From: Agroathelia rolfsii | Taxonomy: Eukaryota > Basidiomycota > Agaricomycetes > Amylocorticiales > Amylocorticiaceae | Length of the DNA stretch: 64,000 nucleotides | Assembly: GCA_018343915.1 (NCBI GenBank) | Contig: JABRWF010000003.1 | Span: 1-64,000, forward strand | Direction of reading: 5' to 3' | In this document: piece after piece, positions 46,495 through 59,143 of the stretch | How positions within the stretch are numbered: the first letter of the stretch is position 1 | Layout of the letters: each line of letters opens with the position of its first letter | Translations under genes and position numbers: made by a program | The notes under the pieces: model-generated | Told to the model about the DNA's origin: nothing | The model's input: the letters and a program-made list of their open reading frames with translations, nothing else | Database searches by the model: none

Positions 46495-46841
46495 GATGGA
46501 GAACTAGCAGTTAAGCTAGTCAACTTGAAGCCTTGTGCAAGATAGTAGTATAACACCACTGTGACTCTTAGTCAGTGCGACGCGTCCGTTGCTGATGATG
46601 ATGTCGGCAGAGCTATCGGCAGCAGAAGCGTATCATTGACTTGGTGATTTTTGTGTAATGAAACAACGAAATGTAGATAACTCGGCCCTTTATAATTATA
46701 GCGTTTACAATTCAACAAGAAACTAGGAATTATAATAGTAGGACGTAAACACATTCATGAATATATAACAGCAAAGAGGAAAATAACGTGTTGATCATGA
46801 AAATTCGTTATACGTAGATGGAGGTGGTGGATAGATTCGGA
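46495..46841. other. Intergenic region
   Basis: Promoter side of the amidohydrolase gene and 3' side of the M50B-like gene. Nothing else seen. Confidence 0.5.
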
Positions 46842-48378
46842 CTATGAAGCTATCTGAGCTATGAATATCGCAATCAAGAAAATAGTAGAGGGAGTCGAGA
46901 GAGGAAGTATATTGAGAGCACCGCTGGTCTTGGGTGCACCTGGTACAGGGATAAAATGAGAAGAATCTATCTCTTGTTGCTCAAAAGATTGCTGGAAGAA
47001 CACAAGGTCGTTGTCAGGTATTTGAGCAAATAGATTTTGATTGGTGTTGGCTTACCTTGAAAGCGACCAAACCAATGACAATAGCCAGGGCAAAAAACCC
47101 AATGGCTTGCAACGTCCATATAACCCCCCAAACTATGGTGAGACATGTATGTCAGTGTTGATATCATGCATTCCGATCAAACAGAGATATACCTTGGGAT
47201 GGACAACAACCGCATATATGGGCAAATGCAGTTGCGTCAGAAGAGTTTACCTTGCGGGCAACAGTATCATCTATATTGTTAATATCAGTAAGCTGAAAGG
47301 CTACGATCATCAAGAGGTGAACGAGCCAATTATATCCCAAATTACATATAGACAGGACATGACCCCGATAAATAGGACCTATAATAGATGTATATCAAGA
47401 TCAACAGTTTTTTTTTTCTCGAAAGAGGATATGGAAAAACCTACGAAAAAGCGCAACGCCTCTGCCCCCTTGATGAACCAAAACATGACAATCAACCCGG
47501 ACATCAAAGTAATTGTGGCCCAAGCCCTATAGTACCACAGAAGTTCCGTTAACAATTGAGGTTCAGAAGTAAGAGGGCATGGAAAGACATACACCCAGCT
47601 TTTGCGTGCCCAAAATAAGGTGACGAGGAAAAAGGCTGCGAGCACCAGAGTGGCAACTTTGCTCGCATTCGTATCAAAGCCGCATACAATGAGACACGCG
47701 CCAATGAACGAAGAGCCGAGGTAGCCTGCAGGAAGTGTTATCCATGGAATACCGCCGGACATGCTTGTTGCACCACCCTCGTCCGCTAGAATAGGCCAGG
47801 GTAATGTCACTTATGAGAAAAATGTGTATCACTCATCGAAAATGTCACATACGATCAAGTTCAATAGAATGTATGGTGGCGCATGTGAGGATGCCAGTGA
47901 TAGCATGGCTCATCTGCAAGATCAGATCAGATATTATAGAGAGGTGCGCCGGACGTGAAACAGACCTCATGAAAACCAACGGTGAGAAGTCTGGATGTGA
48001 AGGGGTATCAGATCAGTTGCCCGAGTTGTACTCATAGCGACCTACTTGAACGGATAGACTGTGATGTGCAACATAATGTGCCATGATACAATGTCAATGT
48101 ATGTGCTGGATGCGAAGATGTAGACTCACGGATTTTATTCAAGACAGGAACATGCCTATGCTCGGAGTTATCAACACTGCATCTACACAAACCAGTGCGC
48201 CAATCTTTACGTACCATAGTATAGCAATTATAACAACGTAGCATGTAGCCACGATGAGAGTTACTTTCTGAGTCTCGTTGGGCTCTAGTGCGGATGTCGC
48301 CCTAGAATACAGAGCTGAGGCATAAAGAGATCGGTCGTGTAGACCTCTGATCGTTGCAGACTCGTCGAGGACAGGCAT
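46842..48378 (-). CDS. Peptidase M50B-like membrane zinc metalloprotease
   Basis: A polytopic membrane protein from ATG 48378. The N-terminal helix (VTLIVATCYVVIIAILW) is followed by several very short exons: 48155-48130 (26 nt), then 13 nt, then 25 nt. They join in frame to read NKILYPFKLLTVGFHE and then MSHAITGILTCATIHSIEL. This builds the zinc site HExxH (HEMSH). The next block (DPDEGGATSMSGGIPWITLPAGYLGSSF) is the family signature, and several further transmembrane helices follow. A C-terminal hydrophobic stretch ends the protein near ALNILPLSTPSTIFLIAIFI. The M50B-like family is widespread in fungi, with unknown substrates. The exact 3' exons were not all placed. Confidence 0.75.
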
Positions 48379-48876
48379 TGACTGTGCTATACGGAAAGCT
48401 CAGCAAGATGCGGACGTGGTATTATAACCTAAGATGGTGGTTGCGGTCCAACCTGCCCCCTTACGCGTCCATTCATACCATGGACATGAGATCCGCCAAG
48501 CACTCTTGGACACTAACCAAGGGGCATATCTAACGGGCAAGGTAGCACAGCACCGCAGCCTTGTCTGCGCAATGCAATGCAATGCACGCACTGGTACGCA
48601 TACAGCCCATAGCTCCGTCCATCCGCACATCCTGTCTTCTCTTCTCAATCGTACACACCCTAGCACTTTGTCGCGAGTACAAAACGAGTGAATAACATTA
48701 GGTGGTAGTGATATGCGCATAAAGTACAGTAAACAAACAAAGGCACCATGCAAGAGACAAGAGAGATCGTGAGCAGAATAAAAAAAGATAGTAATGCAAC
48801 AGGGAAGCCAGCAAAGAGGGGGATATAAACGATGAAAATACATAATTGAACACGGCGGCGGAACATGGCACAATGC
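48379..48876. other. Region between the M50B-like gene and eEF3 3' end
   Basis: About 500 bp: the upstream region of the M50B-like gene and the 3' UTR of eEF3. Short frames on both strands have no recognisable content. Confidence 0.5.
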
Positions 48877-51800
48877 TCAAAGCTCGTCGTCAGTAACCTC
48901 TTCACCACGCTTCTTCCTGGCCATACGCTCCTTCTTCAGTTTTCGAGCCTCTGAAGAGGTAACCTTCTTCTGCTTCTTGACATCAATCTTGTTACCCATG
49001 GCATCGTATTGGTCCTCCTCCTCGCCATCCTTCTTGTCAATGCGGGGGCCAGAACCCTGACCCTCGACCCAGTTGTGGCCGGAAGCCTCGAGGCGACCAT
49101 CGCGCATAGCCCAGACTTCCTTGCAGAGGGACTCGGAGAAGTCACGGTTGTGGGTAATAACGAGAACACCGCCCTCGAAGGCCTTGAGCGCCTCAATGAG
49201 CGCCGCGAGCGACTCACGATCGAGATAGTTGGTGGGCTCGTCGAGGCACATGACGTGAGGACGACGCCAGGTGGCAGCGCCGAGAACAATCTTGACCTTT
49301 TGACCACCAGAGAGGCCACGCATGGTGTTGTGCGAGACGAACTCGGGCTCAAGACCGAAATCAGCCATGTGCTTCTCGATTTCGCGACGAACAAGGGGAC
49401 GAAGGAGACCGAGACGCTGAGCTTCGCGAGTATCGATCTCGATGACCTTCTTCTCGAATCCACGCTTGATGAGCTCATCACGGGGTAGCCAGATGTTCTC
49501 CGAGGAGCTAAGGCCCTTAAAGGAGACCTCATACTCGTATGACTGCTTCAACTTCTTGCGAGTGACGATCTCCTCGATGAGGCGTTTCTGGCCTTCGACG
49601 ACAACAACACCACCCTCCTTCATCTTCTGCTCCTCTTCAGCGGAGATCTGCCTGTTGGCCTTGTTCATCTCTTCGAGATCTTCGCCAGTCTGGTAACGCC
49701 AGAGCATGTACTCCAAGGGAGTTTTGTCGAGGTGCTGGTCGATATGATGGAAAGCATGCTGGGCGACATAGCCGATGACCAAATTAGGGTGCTTCCAGAT
49801 CTCACCCCCTTTGTTCTGCTCCATGTCACCAATGAGAAGTTTGACAAGCGTGGACTTGCCCGAGCCGTTGGGGCCGAGGACAGCGACACGCGAAGAGAGG
49901 GAAACTTGGAGCGTGATGTCGTGGAGCTGCTGCACAGGGGAGCCAGGATACTGGAAGCCAACTTTGCGCATCTTGAGCAGAGACTTCTCCTTGGTCTTGA
50001 CACCCTCAAGCAAAGGAGGATCAGGGAGCTTGAACTTGTAGTCTTCGGCGGCCTCGAGACTGTAGTAAGACTTGGCCTCGGGAACGGCCTTAACAAAGGC
50101 TTCAAGGTTACCCTTGTAACGACGGAGCTTAAAGCGGTTGAGGTGCAAGACGTCCGTAATGGTGTTGTTGAGGAAGCCCGAGTCGTGAGAGACAATGACT
50201 ACACAATAAAAGAATTAGCTTCTGCGTATCGTGAGATATTGCGTGAACGTACTGGAGGTGCATGTCTTAAGGTTGACAAGGTAGTTCTCGAGCCAAGCCA
50301 CATTAACGACATCAAGATGGTTGGTGGGCTCATCAAGGAGGAGGATGTCAGCTCTGAACAGCATGGCGCGGGCGAGCGCGAGCTTCATCTTCCAACCACC
50401 AGAGAGGCTGCCGATGGCCTGCTGCTGACGGGTGTCATCGAAGCCAACGGATGCCAGAGTCTCGATGATCTCGGTTTCAGTCGCCTGAATGCGCTTGTCG
50501 CTAAGAATGAAAGACAGGACTGAGGTGTCTTCCTCACTGCCGTCGATGTCGTGCTCAACGTAAAAGGTACGGACTTCGTCGGGAGACGGGAAGCCCTCGA
50601 CTTGGCCGTTGGTGATGGCGCGCATGAGCGTAGACTTTCCGGTACCGTTCTTGCCGCAGAGACCATAACGGTGTCCACGCTTGAGGCGGAGGGTGGCAGT
50701 GTTGAGCAAAATCTTGGCACCATAGGCAAGGGAGAACTGGCAGTTGCAAAGGTCTTCGCCTTCTTCCTCGTCGTCAAGTGCGTCACCCTCTTCGACGTCC
50801 TCGGTAGCCGACTTGACAACCCATTCGCGGGTAATCGTGGTGGGCTCGGGGGTGGCAGACAAGTAAATGAGGTGAGAGGCCAAAGAATCCCACTCGGGAA
50901 CGTCAAAGTTCTTGGCATTGACGAGGTTGGCAGCGAGTTGGGAGACATAGATCGCGTTGACATCGGCAACAGACGGGCTGGCACCAGCCTTCTTGTAGAG
51001 GCCAACAAGTGTTTGAGCAAGATGGCCAGCCTCGGCGAGCTTGAGGGGTGGGAGGTCAGAGCCGTCACCCTCGGGAACCTCGCCGACCTGACGGAGAGTA
51101 GCGATAGCCTTGCCAACGACACCACGGGCCTCGGGGTCACCAATGGTCTGCTCGACCTTGATAAGGCCAGGAAGGAGCTTGGGAATGAATGGCCGAACGA
51201 TCACAGGGCTGTCGACAAGCTTCGACATGTTGTCGACGATGCTATATGAGGAAAGAAATGAGATATAGACTTCGTGGTAAATAAACCAAACTTACACAGC
51301 AACCTTACGCTTGATGGAGGTGAGCTTCTCGGTAAGACCACGAGAAAGGAGAGGGACCATAAGAGAAAGGGTGGCGGAATCAACTTCAGAAACGAATGTG
51401 GTGGCCGAGAGGAGTTGAACGGTCTTGGGGACCTCCTCAACGGGATTAATAAGGGCCTGAATAAGAGCCGGAATAAAGCGTTCAATATCCTTGTTGGAGA
51501 TGAGAGCGGTCGCCTTAGTGAGCGTATCGCGTGCAGCCTTCTTCACGTCGGCCTTGGTGTCCCAGATAGCCTCAGACAGGACAGGGACAATGTCGGGCAT
51601 GAGACGAGCGGTCTGGGTGGGAGCGCTCTTAACGAGCTGGTTGAGGATCTCAAGCGAGCTGCTCTTGATCTGCCATTTACCAGCGGTCTTAATTTCGTGA
51701 AGAAGGGCGGGAAGCACAAGGGCAGTGCCCCAGGGGTTCATAGCAGCGACGTAATCGCGGACTGCAGCCACGGCAGCCGTGCGGGCGGCGGGGATCTTGT

Positions 51801-52146
51801 CGGCAAAAGCCTCCAAGAGGGCGGCGTAGAGACCCGAGTCAATGAAGATAGGCTCAAGGGCCTTGACGGCGCCATTCTTGACGAGGTAAGAGACGGAGAG
51901 CGCAGCACCCTCGCGGGCGGCGGGAGACTTTTTGTCGGCAAAAGCCTTAAAAGCGGCCTCTGCGTAGCCGGCGGACTTGAGAGCAGAGGGGCCATCCTTT
52001 TGGGCGGCGGCAGCGAGGGCCTGAGCGGCAGCCTCGCGTGAGGCCTGATCGGCGCCAAAGAGAGACACGAAGTCGGCCTGACCGTCGACGTGTTTAAGAG
52101 AGGTGGGAGCAGCGGCAGCAGTAGCAGAAGCAGTTGCAGCGGGCAT
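48877..52146 (-). CDS. YEF3: Translation elongation factor 3 (eEF3)
   Basis: Exons 52146-51296, 51241-50253 and 50198-48877 give 1053 residues (yeast Yef3 is 1044). eEF3 is a fungal cytosolic ABC-type ATPase that binds the ribosome and drives late translocation and E-site tRNA release. Order: N-terminal HEAT repeats (about 1-320), four-helix region, ABC1 (GKNGTGKSTL; LSGGWKMKLALARAM; LLLDEPTNHLD), ABC2 (GPNGSGKSTL; a chromodomain-like insertion; LSGGQKVKIVLGAATW; CLDEPTNYLD) and a Lys-rich ribosome-binding tail. All Walker and signature motifs are intact. The start MPAATASA at 52146 is chosen over an upstream ATG because it begins the conserved protein. GC-rich, biased codons fit a highly expressed gene and create long antisense frames. 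Confidence 0.97.
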
Positions 52147-52746
52147 TTTCGAGATCTGCTTGGAGAGAACTGTGAGTCGAGATGGAAGGGGGGTTATATG
52201 CGCTAGACTGGACGAACCGTAAGTGTGTAGGAGGTGCAAAAAAAAAAAGTTGATCTAGAATCGATTAGGTGCTCTAGGCAGACCAAGGATCTAAACGCTC
52301 TATTCCTAGCAGAAAAAAATGGCTTGAAAAGCCTGCAAGATCACACGCCGTTAGCACATGCAGAGAGAAAGACATGCCAATACCTGGCGGATACGGACCT
52401 CTAAAGGTGAGGGGAGAGAGAGGGAGGAGGTGAGGGGGAGGAGAACAGATGCAGACTGCCTCAGATCCGGATTCCGCAAAGATTTTATGGTCTTCCGATT
52501 GAAACTCCGCAATTGGCGCAGACCACCTGACTGGGTAATATTAGGCGCATACAGCCACCACACACTCGGGGCAACATCGAGGAACAACAATTAAATGCCA
52601 TTGGAGCATATAGGAAAAACAAAAAACAAAAAAAGGAAAAGAAAAAACAAGACAGTTCGAGAAGAGCAGGAATACCAGTGGAAATGCGGAAAAGATGTGG
52701 AATAATCATCCCTCGTCTTCCTCACCTCTTCCTCCCTCCTGCTGTC
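52147..52746. other. eEF3 upstream region and V-ATPase 3' flank
   Basis: 600 bp, no supported gene. Contains an A10 tract near 52238-52247 and purine-rich sequence near 52400-52445, probably the eEF3 promoter and 5' UTR. Confidence 0.5.
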
Positions 52747-55700
52747 TTACTGTTCGCCTTCTTCTGCAAAACTCAGCGGAGTGAACGCCTGTCCCGATTA
52801 CGATCAGCATCAATCAGTATGCACGGCCCTAGCATGATTTATCATCACACACAGGCCAATTCAATTCACTCACATAGCCACCACCCTCAAAATGCTTGCT
52901 GTTTGCCTCGACCCAGTGCAGACGCAGCGCATGGAGGAACGCGGACAAGCCCTGTTACCGATCCTCGGTCAGCACGCTCCCAGCTCCACGGGGAGGAGAA
53001 AATACGACAGCCCATCGCTAGCCAGCTATAGCTAGCCTAGCCTGCATGCATGCCAACAAGCCGGTAGCAAGCAAGGGTCGGCTTTCTATATATTTGGCAA
53101 GCGACCAGCTGCCAGCCAGCACGTACCTCCATGATGCACAAAATAAATATCGTCAGCCCGAACCACATGACGAACACGAGGGCGAGTGCAATCCACCCAA
53201 ACACACTAGTCGGTCCGAGGAAGCCTGCCAGAGTCATCTCCCACAGCACCTCAGAGAGCTGAGCGTGCGCGAGCGAAAGCGCCCATAGACGAAGATACGA
53301 CGCTGTGTGGGAGATGCAGCCGAGACAGAACTCAATCGTGTGGATCACCTGATGCACAATCACTTCCCCAAAGTCGTGGTGTTCCTGTTGCCATAGCACA
53401 CATGTAAGCAAACAGCAGACGTGGAGATAGCAGTCCCTGCATCAGGCAACACTGCAAACACCAGAAACATTACCTCTTCATCGGCTTCTTCCGTCATAGC
53501 ATGCCCGTTACCCTCTTCCTCTCCCTCCAACGCCTCGTCTGTGCTCTCGCGCGTTGGCTGTTCATCTCCATGACCAAGGCCCACATATCCCTGCTGCTGG
53601 ATCTTCTTCATTTCTTTCCATTGCAAATATGGCTTCACACAGAGCATCCACGGCACACAAACCACCGCGATCAATAATAACACTGTCTGGACAAAGCCCT
53701 GTCCGGAGTACAGCACCGTCCCTTCCTTGATCGTGCCAGGGCTCAAAAACATGTTGATGAGCATGTTCAATAACGACGGTGGCTGCATCGGCATCCGAGT
53801 CCAGTCCACGCTCCACTTGTACAGGATGCAGACGACGAGGTATCCAAAGATGGACTGTAAGAATAGCATCTGGGGCACGAACCCAGCCCAAATATCTACC
53901 GGACGCCTAAAGTGCAGGTGATTTGGTAGTTGTAAGCAAAGCGCGAATGTCATCTGTCCAGGATGTTGGGTCAGTGAACCGCACTGGGGCTCATTCAAAT
54001 AGCCTGAAAACCTACATGGATAACGCCCAACACAACGGACATCTTCATCTTGTACGAATTTGTGAACGTCAGCGCATTGTCAGCACCATGCCATGCCGGA
54101 TCCAGCCCGAAATAGTACGTTCGGCCATTCTGTACACCCACGACCGTATCGTTTGCTCCCTCCAAGTTGGGGAAGTCCCAGCCGGAAGGAAAGAGGTGCA
54201 ACGATTTTGAGAAGATATCGTTGTAAATGAAACCGGTGTAGATGGAGAAGAGACCCATGAGCAGAATAATATAGCGACCGCTAGTAAACCAAACGTTAGC
54301 CAGGTATCAATCAATATAGACAACCAAAGCTTACAAAAAGAATTGCCCGACTATCTGCGTTGTAGAAAGGCGTTTATAAGTGCGATATTTCAGAGAAAGA
54401 AAAAGAGTGAAATATACCTCTCCTAGATCGGCCTTGGCCATGCGTCTCTCGAATAGAATCATAAGAATGGCAGCGATAGTGATAATAGCACCATGACCTA
54501 TGTCACCAAACATGACCGCGAACAAGAATGGGAATGTGATAACCGCAAAGAGACCCGGATTGACTTCTTGATAACCTGAGATACCATAGCTGTCCATGAT
54601 GGTTTGGAAACCAATCGTAAACTTGTTGGTGCGATGATAAGTTGGCGGTGTCTTGTTTGTACGAAGCTCGTGCAAAATTGGAGGCACTCCGGTGCCAGAC
54701 TCCTCCTGCAAAACATGATGAGCCAGCTATACTCGGTATTCGCATATTAATAACTAACTGTGGCATGACGGAGGGCTAGTTGGATATTGGCGATATCACG
54801 CGTTGGGCACCAGCCCTCGGCAACAAGAGTCTTGCCTTGTACGTTGTAATTGAATAAATTCAAGGTCTCATAAATGAGCTTCTCCTTTCTAACGACGTCA
54901 TTCCATGTTGCAATACGGTCAGCGATCTGGGTAAGCTCATGCCTCCTTGTGTCGCCGGTATTGTACAAAACTGTCTGTAGATCCTCAAGACGAGCAGAGA
55001 CCTCACGTAACGATTCCGCGCGCTTATCTGCATTCGCATCGATAGGATAAAGTGTTGCTCCCATAGACTCAGCCACCTTGCGAATTTTGGCCAAAAGCAC
55101 GTCTCCATGCGCAAAGATGATGAACACATTTTTGCGTGTCTCAGCTCCAGTTTTGACATCGACGAAGGGCTCCTCGATATCCGTATGATTCATGTATAAG
55201 TTGCCACGAAGAACTCGCCAGAGGACACGTTCAAAAGTCGGGATACGAGCGCGGTCGATTGTTCCAGCGACAAACCTATCACAGGTAAATGAGGAACACA
55301 AGTCATGCATGGGGCGGAAGCAACTACACCCACTCAAGATCAAATTGTATGTTGGCAGAGGAGTAATTGTTCTCGCGATCGTCGTGTTGTAGCAAGGGTG
55401 CTGAACTATCGTCAAAAGAGGTTCTGATATCCGTTTGCCTGTCTTCCGCTCTGTTGAAGAAAACAGCCGTTTCTCGTAAAACATGTCTGGCCTCTTGAAG
55501 TTCCTTGGCACGCTCGCTCAATGTCTGGTAGCTCTGATTCATCTGGACAAGACGTGCTTCGTGTTCGGCCAATGTCACGTCCAGCTCATCAATTGTCTGC
55601 GCAGCACGGGGACCAACTGTAATGAGCCGTGCGGAGTCATACAGAGATCGAACAGGTAGAGTATCCTTTTCTTTCTCTATCTGGCCAAAAAAGAAACGGA

Positions 55701-56037
55701 TCCGGCGAGCCATTTCATCGACACGACGGATCTCGCCGACGAAAGAGCGTTGGAAAGGTGTGACGTGCGGGTTGAGCTGTATAGTAGAGACAGAATCATG
55801 TTTCAGACACCTTAAGCAACGCTCGTCCAACATAAAATAATTTTTTACATACATCTTTAAATTGAACATTACCCAATTCACCAAGCTCAGCGACAGTATC
55901 ATGCGCTACTTCGGTAGGCACGAAGAGCTGCACCAGGCTCATCTGTTCCGAACCTACATTATTAGTTAGTCACAGTGCACTCATTGCATTCTCATGTAGA
56001 GATGCTCACGGAACAGGCTGGGATAGTCGTCCGACAT
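52747..56037 (-). CDS. VPH1: V-type H+-ATPase subunit a (Vo sector)
   Basis: Multi-exon, from ATG 56037 ([20 protein letters not shown]) to TAA 52749-52747 (tail [12 protein letters not shown]). Subunit a lines the proton half-channels of the vacuolar ATPase. The N-terminal cytosolic domain carries the family blocks [30 protein letters not shown] and LVAEGWCPT. The membrane domain includes [20 protein letters not shown] and [20 protein letters not shown], which holds the conserved transmembrane arginine needed for proton transport. An acidic loop ([20 protein letters not shown]) lies between helices. The last long intron is about 190 nt (around 52940-53125). Fungi often have one or two such genes (Vph1, Stv1); I cannot say which type this is. 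Confidence 0.93.
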
Positions 56038-56296
56038 GATTCACTTAGTGTTTGTCTCCAACAATGAACTACGGATGGCAGAAAGTAAATGACGTGAACG
56101 GACAAGGGGACCGCTAGCACTGGCACTGAGGCGGACTTTGTCGGAGTTTAAATTCGTCTATGGGCAACGAGCTTAGTTGAAGACAAGACAAGGAGCCCCA
56201 ATTTTTTTTTTAATAATGGACTCAAGCTACTGCTACTGCAAAGGTTTGGCATAGCAGATGTAATACAAAGGCACTACATGAAATTTGGATAGTATT

Positions 56297-58891
56297 TCAT
56301 CGTACATTTCGCGCACCACGACGGGGTGGCGAATCACCACTTCTACGATAACGTTGAGGTGAATCTTCTCTTCTGCGATGGGGAGGTGTCGAGTCATCTC
56401 TTCTTCGGCGCGGAGACACCGACTCATTTCTCCGGCGATGCGGTGATACCGATTCATCCATTCGACGACGAGGAGGTATATCGTCCATCCTGCGACGAGG
56501 TGGAGTATCGTCTGCTCTATGACGGGGTGGAGAGGAATCAAGTGCCCTACGCAGGGGTGGGGACGAATCATCCGATCGTCTCCTAGGCGGAGACCGGTCA
56601 TGCCGTGAGTAACGTGGTGGAGGAGAATCATCTCGTCGACGAGAAGCACCGTATTTTTCTCGAGGCGGCGTTGAAGATCGACGGCGTCGTTGAACTCCTG
56701 AGTCATCCGAGTCCGAACCACTGTTTGAAGAGTCATCGCTGTCAGAATCTGAGTCTGAGTCCGAGTCGGATGAGTCTGTGTCTGAAGAAGACTCTGCCTC
56801 CAGCATAGCACGTCGTTGCTCCATGATCATACGAGGGGCATTCTGTATGCGTTTACCATTAAACTCTTTCCAGTCATAAGGGAGAAAAAGGCACAAACTT
56901 TGAGATATTCTCGCATTTCTTCCGTCACCAAACCCAAACCAATACTCGTAAAGTAATTGATGGAAAAGCGCGTGTTCTTTGGGTTGTCCATGGGGAACAT
57001 ATCCTTGCAGGCATCTCGTATCTCCGGGTCCTTTAATCTATCAGCAAGTGCCTTCAAGCCCATGGACTCCATCATCTCTTGCATCATGATCTTGATAAAG
57101 ATACGGCTGCTACTTGTCGTATCTTCTTCGTTCATCTTGACACATGAAAGTACGGCCCATGAAATAGCATCATTGGCAAACTGATGCCCAAAGAAGCGAG
57201 CGATGTTGCGCAGGCGATTCGTCTCATATCGATGGATGGTCGTGTAATAGTTGCCAAACGCAGCTTCAAGCGCATCTGTCCAAACACGGTTTAATTTTGA
57301 GAAGCGCTCTCCAATTAGGCCATAGAATGTCGAGTAGGAGCGCTCTTGGGAACAACACTCGATTACCATGTTGATGAGTTCGATCTGAACGAGTGATGAG
57401 ACGGTGATGTTAAGGAGAAAATTGAAGTAAATACCTCTTGACCCTCAGAGAGCTGAACCTTCAATAACTTATGAACAGCTTCCTCGTAGTTCAGAGCGTT
57501 CATGATAGTGAGGTAGATAACCCTGCGCAGATTGACGAGATTGGTTTCGGTTTTGTCTTCAATACCAGACTTTTCTTCAACAGCTGAATATAGATGAGAA
57601 ATGGAATAAGGCTTCAAATACAAATTCAGTCACCTTCCTCCTCTTCAGAATCCTCTTCGGATTCGTCCGAACCGGATTCTTCGTCAGAATCTTCCCCAAG
57701 GATCTCGTTCTTGATCGCCTTATATTTCTCTTCGTTTTCGAGATAATTAAGATCATATTTGAAGATGTTCAAGCCTTCTTGAACTTGCAAGTCCTCCTCA
57801 AGCTGTATTTCATGTGTAATCTGGTCCTCTTCTTCAACAAGATCCAACCCTTCGGGGATAATTGGGTTATCTTTGTATTTATCTTTTCGAACCTGCATCA
57901 GGACCTCAATCATGTATTGGACGCGCTGGCTGATGGCTCCTTCGTTGAGGACGGCGCGGAACCGTTCAAAGACACTAGCGTTAGCCTTAGCCGAGTTTTC
58001 AGCGAGGTATGCACCGACTTCACGAGCAAAGCCAACCGCAATTTCTATGGAGTCGTCCGTAGGGCGCTCTAGCAGAAGAACAAGGATGGAGAGAGCGAGG
58101 ATCTCGTGGGCGACAGACTGGTTGACGAGGTGGGCGATGAACATAGTGGTGGAATGGCAAACAATTTTGTCATTACGCTTGTATGCACGACGGAACTGGC
58201 TGACTAAACGCATGAGCAACAGCTCACCGACTTGGGGGAGTTTCGTATTGATAATTGCCACAAGAGCAGCAAACACGGGCGTAAACGGTAAACTTGCTGC
58301 TTGAGCCTTCATGATGCTACGGCAAAAAAGGCCTCGTCCACGTATAAGGTTTTCTGAGAACAGCTCCGGAACGACTTGCTTGATGTTTGTTACATTGACC
58401 CTGTTGACAATACCCGTGATGGATTTGCGCAGCGCGTCCCAGGACAGACGCTGATATTCCGCGCTGGCCTTGTCCTTGGCTGCTTCTGCCTGAAGTGCGC
58501 GTAATCTCGCCGGTGGCATATAAACGCCGCCAGACTTGGAACTTGTCAGCTTTGCAAACTCTGCCTTGAGATCCGCGTCCTTGTCTTTTGAAGCATCAGG
58601 CTGAGCAGCTTTTTCTAGTTCCATAGCAGCTATGCGGGCTTCAAGCTGTCGCTGCCTCTCAGCACCGCGAACCGGGTCTATATCTTGAACTCTAGGGACT
58701 TCGAGAGTACCTCGGGGAGCGGGAGAACGAGATCTACGACGAGTAGCAGGGGGCACATTGTCGTCATCCAAAGTGCGCGATCGAGACCTAAGAGATGTTT
58801 AGCAAGAAAATAAAAAAGACATTGTGTAGTGCAGTGCGCACCTCTTTTTCCTACTCTCTGGTTGTGGTGACATGGATGCGTCTCTCGACAT
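56297..58891 (-). CDS. CWC22: Pre-mRNA-splicing factor CWC22
   Basis: From ATG 58891 ([13 protein letters not shown]) to the stop at 56297. Major exons: about 58771-57626, about 57590-57430, 57379-56900 and 56870-56297. The MIF4G domain ([20 protein letters not shown], then [20 protein letters not shown]) is followed by an acidic linker ([16 protein letters not shown]). Then comes the MA3 domain ([30 protein letters not shown]). The C-terminus is a long Arg/Ser/Asp/Pro tail of repeated [12 protein letters not shown] units. CWC22 joins the activated spliceosome and, in animals, brings eIF4A3 to pre-mRNA; in intron-rich fungi such a role is plausible. Confidence 0.93.
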
Positions 58892-59143
58892 TATGAACAC
58901 GGCGTAGACTGAGACTGCGACCCAGTTGCATGCAACGGCACTGCCAATGGTAATGACAAGAGCCTTCGGAGTTTGAAAGCACGTGCACTTGCTGGTCTTT
59001 GCTGGCTATATCCAGTATTACAGTAATACTTAGTAAATCATAGATTTTCCATTAACGTGGACGAGAAAAAAGACTCGGAATATGCATATGTAGATACTAG
59101 CTAATATAAAAACAATAAGCCATCAAGTATGATATGCAAGCGT

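Noticed and set aside
49009..52041. Long plus-strand frames (159, 263, 232 and 255 codons) opposite eEF3
   Set aside because: They are antisense shadows of a GC-rich, codon-biased gene; the minus strand encodes an unmistakable eEF3.
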